From NCBI GenBank assembly GCA_023428245.1, contig JAEYYX010000004.1:1-14184 (forward strand): a stretch of DNA of 14,184 nt, given 5' to 3'. The number at the start of each line of letters is the position of its first letter. Within the stretch, counting starts at the first letter, position 1. This DNA is from Pseudomonadota bacterium. GTDB lineage: Bacteria > Myxococcota_A > Polyangia > Polyangiales > Polyangiaceae. Both the position numbers and the translations under genes were made by a program. Positions 13,934-14,184 of this stretch are shown one piece after another. The notes beneath the pieces are model-generated. The model was not told the DNA's origin and ran no database searches. It worked only from the letters and a program-made list of their open reading frames with translations.

Positions 13934-14062
13934 GGGCGCTACCCTCCGCGCCCAGAGAACAGTTCCGTCGAGGCGCACCCTGGAACTCCCCCACGCGAGC
14001 CGCTGGGCGAGCGTCAGGGGGAGTCGGGCGAGCGCAGCGAGCCCGGAGGGGGCCTTTCTTTC
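13934..14062. other. Cluster of consecutive inverted repeats, possible structured RNA or terminator region
   Basis: Seen directly: GGGCGC (13934-13939) with GCGCCC (13948-13953). AGTTCC (13961-13966) with GGAACT (13982-13987). ACTCCCCC-ACGC (13985-13996) with GCGT-CA-GGGGGAGT (14011-14024), with GCC/GGC inside and facing GA/GA steps. CGGGC (14025-14029) with GCCCG (14041-14045), again with facing GA/GA steps. On the + strand a short TTTCTTTC (14055-14062) follows. Helices 2 and 3 share bases 13985-13987, so at least those two are alternatives at the margin. It lies upstream of the FMN reductase gene and could be its 5' leader, a terminator of an unseen gene, or an independent RNA. No known RNA family was recognised. 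Confidence 0.45.
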
Positions 14063-14114
14063 AGAGAGGTCCGCCTGTCTTCGGCGCTTCTCAGCTGATG
14101 AGATGCGCGGTCAG

Positions 14115-14146
14115 CCGGGCGCGACTTAGGTCCCGATGACGCCCGG
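14115..14146. other. 7-bp inverted repeat near the right end
   Basis: CCGGGCG (14115-14121) pairs perfectly with CGCCCGG (14140-14146) around an 18-base loop, which itself contains GAC-TTAG-GTC (14123-14132). It is a strong hairpin on either strand, without a T-tract. It adds to the cluster of dyads on its left. Function unknown. Confidence 0.4.
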
Positions 14147-14184
14147 AAGTACTGCGGTCGCCCGCCCGCCGTCGACGCCGACGG

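Larger units (their letters stand above)
13793..14184. other. 392-bp right-end region without a convincing gene
   Basis: No open frame here looks coding. The 90-codon + strand frame at 13867-14139 is Arg/Gly/Pro-rich with no family resemblance. A - strand frame entering from the right edge and stopping at 14091-14093 encodes only about 30 residues ending RARLTAHLIS; it could be the tail of a gene outside the window but cannot be supported. An AT-richer patch at about 13908-13932 may hold the promoter of the FMN reductase/otsA unit, but no convincing -35/-10 pair was found. Most of the rest consists of inverted repeats, entered separately. Confidence 0.6.

Noticed and set aside
14095..14102. 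CTGATGAG resembling a hammerhead ribozyme core
   Set aside because: No matching GAAA and cleavage-site segment at the proper positions and no three-stem fold could be drawn.
13867..14139. 90-codon + strand frame at the right end
   Set aside because: Composition is Arg/Gly/Ala/Pro-rich, it runs through several inverted repeats, and nothing resembles a known protein.

Overview
The window is GC-rich, densely coded bacterial DNA. It most likely comes from a Myxococcota (myxobacterium-like, former Deltaproteobacteria) chromosome, probably an environmental contig. This lineage call is an inference. It rests on an intact mreB-mreC-mreD-mrdA-rodA cluster, a secreted lipoprotein with a long Gly/Ser/Asp linker of the kind common in that phylum, and an enlarged membrane-anchored GT20 enzyme. 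No rRNA or tRNA is present to settle it. Both extreme ends are G/C-only or simple sequence and may be poor contig ends.

Layout. (1) Positions 1-5196, + strand: the rod-shape and cell-elongation cluster, with the 3' part of mreB (actin-like scaffold), mreC, mreD, mrdA (PBP2 transpeptidase) and rodA (SEDS glycosyltransferase). Together these build the lateral-wall peptidoglycan machine. mreC, mreD and mrdA are separated by only 3-6 bases; a 9-bp inverted repeat fills the mreB-mreC gap. (2) Positions 5197-5345: a convergent gap holding four 11-bp tandem repeats. (3) Positions 5346-8703, - strand: a lipoprotein of unknown function with an apparently leaderless promoter, preceded by uup, an ABC-F ATPase. 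(4) Positions 8704-8944: a divergent, locally AT-rich region with a candidate promoter and two tandem ATTCT-AGAAT palindromes in front of cysH (PAPS reductase, + strand, 8945-9706). (5) Positions 9725-13792, - strand: a four-gene unit read as FMN reductase, then membrane-anchored trehalose-6-phosphate synthase (otsA), trehalose-6-phosphatase (otsB) and a MarR regulator. otsA/otsB and otsB/marR each overlap by ATGA, so translation is probably coupled. (6) Positions 13793-14184: no convincing gene, but a run of strong inverted repeats.

The most unusual item is otsA. A complete GT20 catalytic domain is fused to an N-terminal module shaped like a two-transmembrane sensor (TM, about 135 extracytoplasmic residues, TM, HAMP-like linker). 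It is operonic with its phosphatase and a MarR regulator, and a perfect 12-bp palindrome lies in the gap just upstream of it. This suggests a trehalose pathway whose first enzyme may sense envelope or osmotic state directly. The cysH double palindrome and the structured region at the right end are the best non-coding leads.
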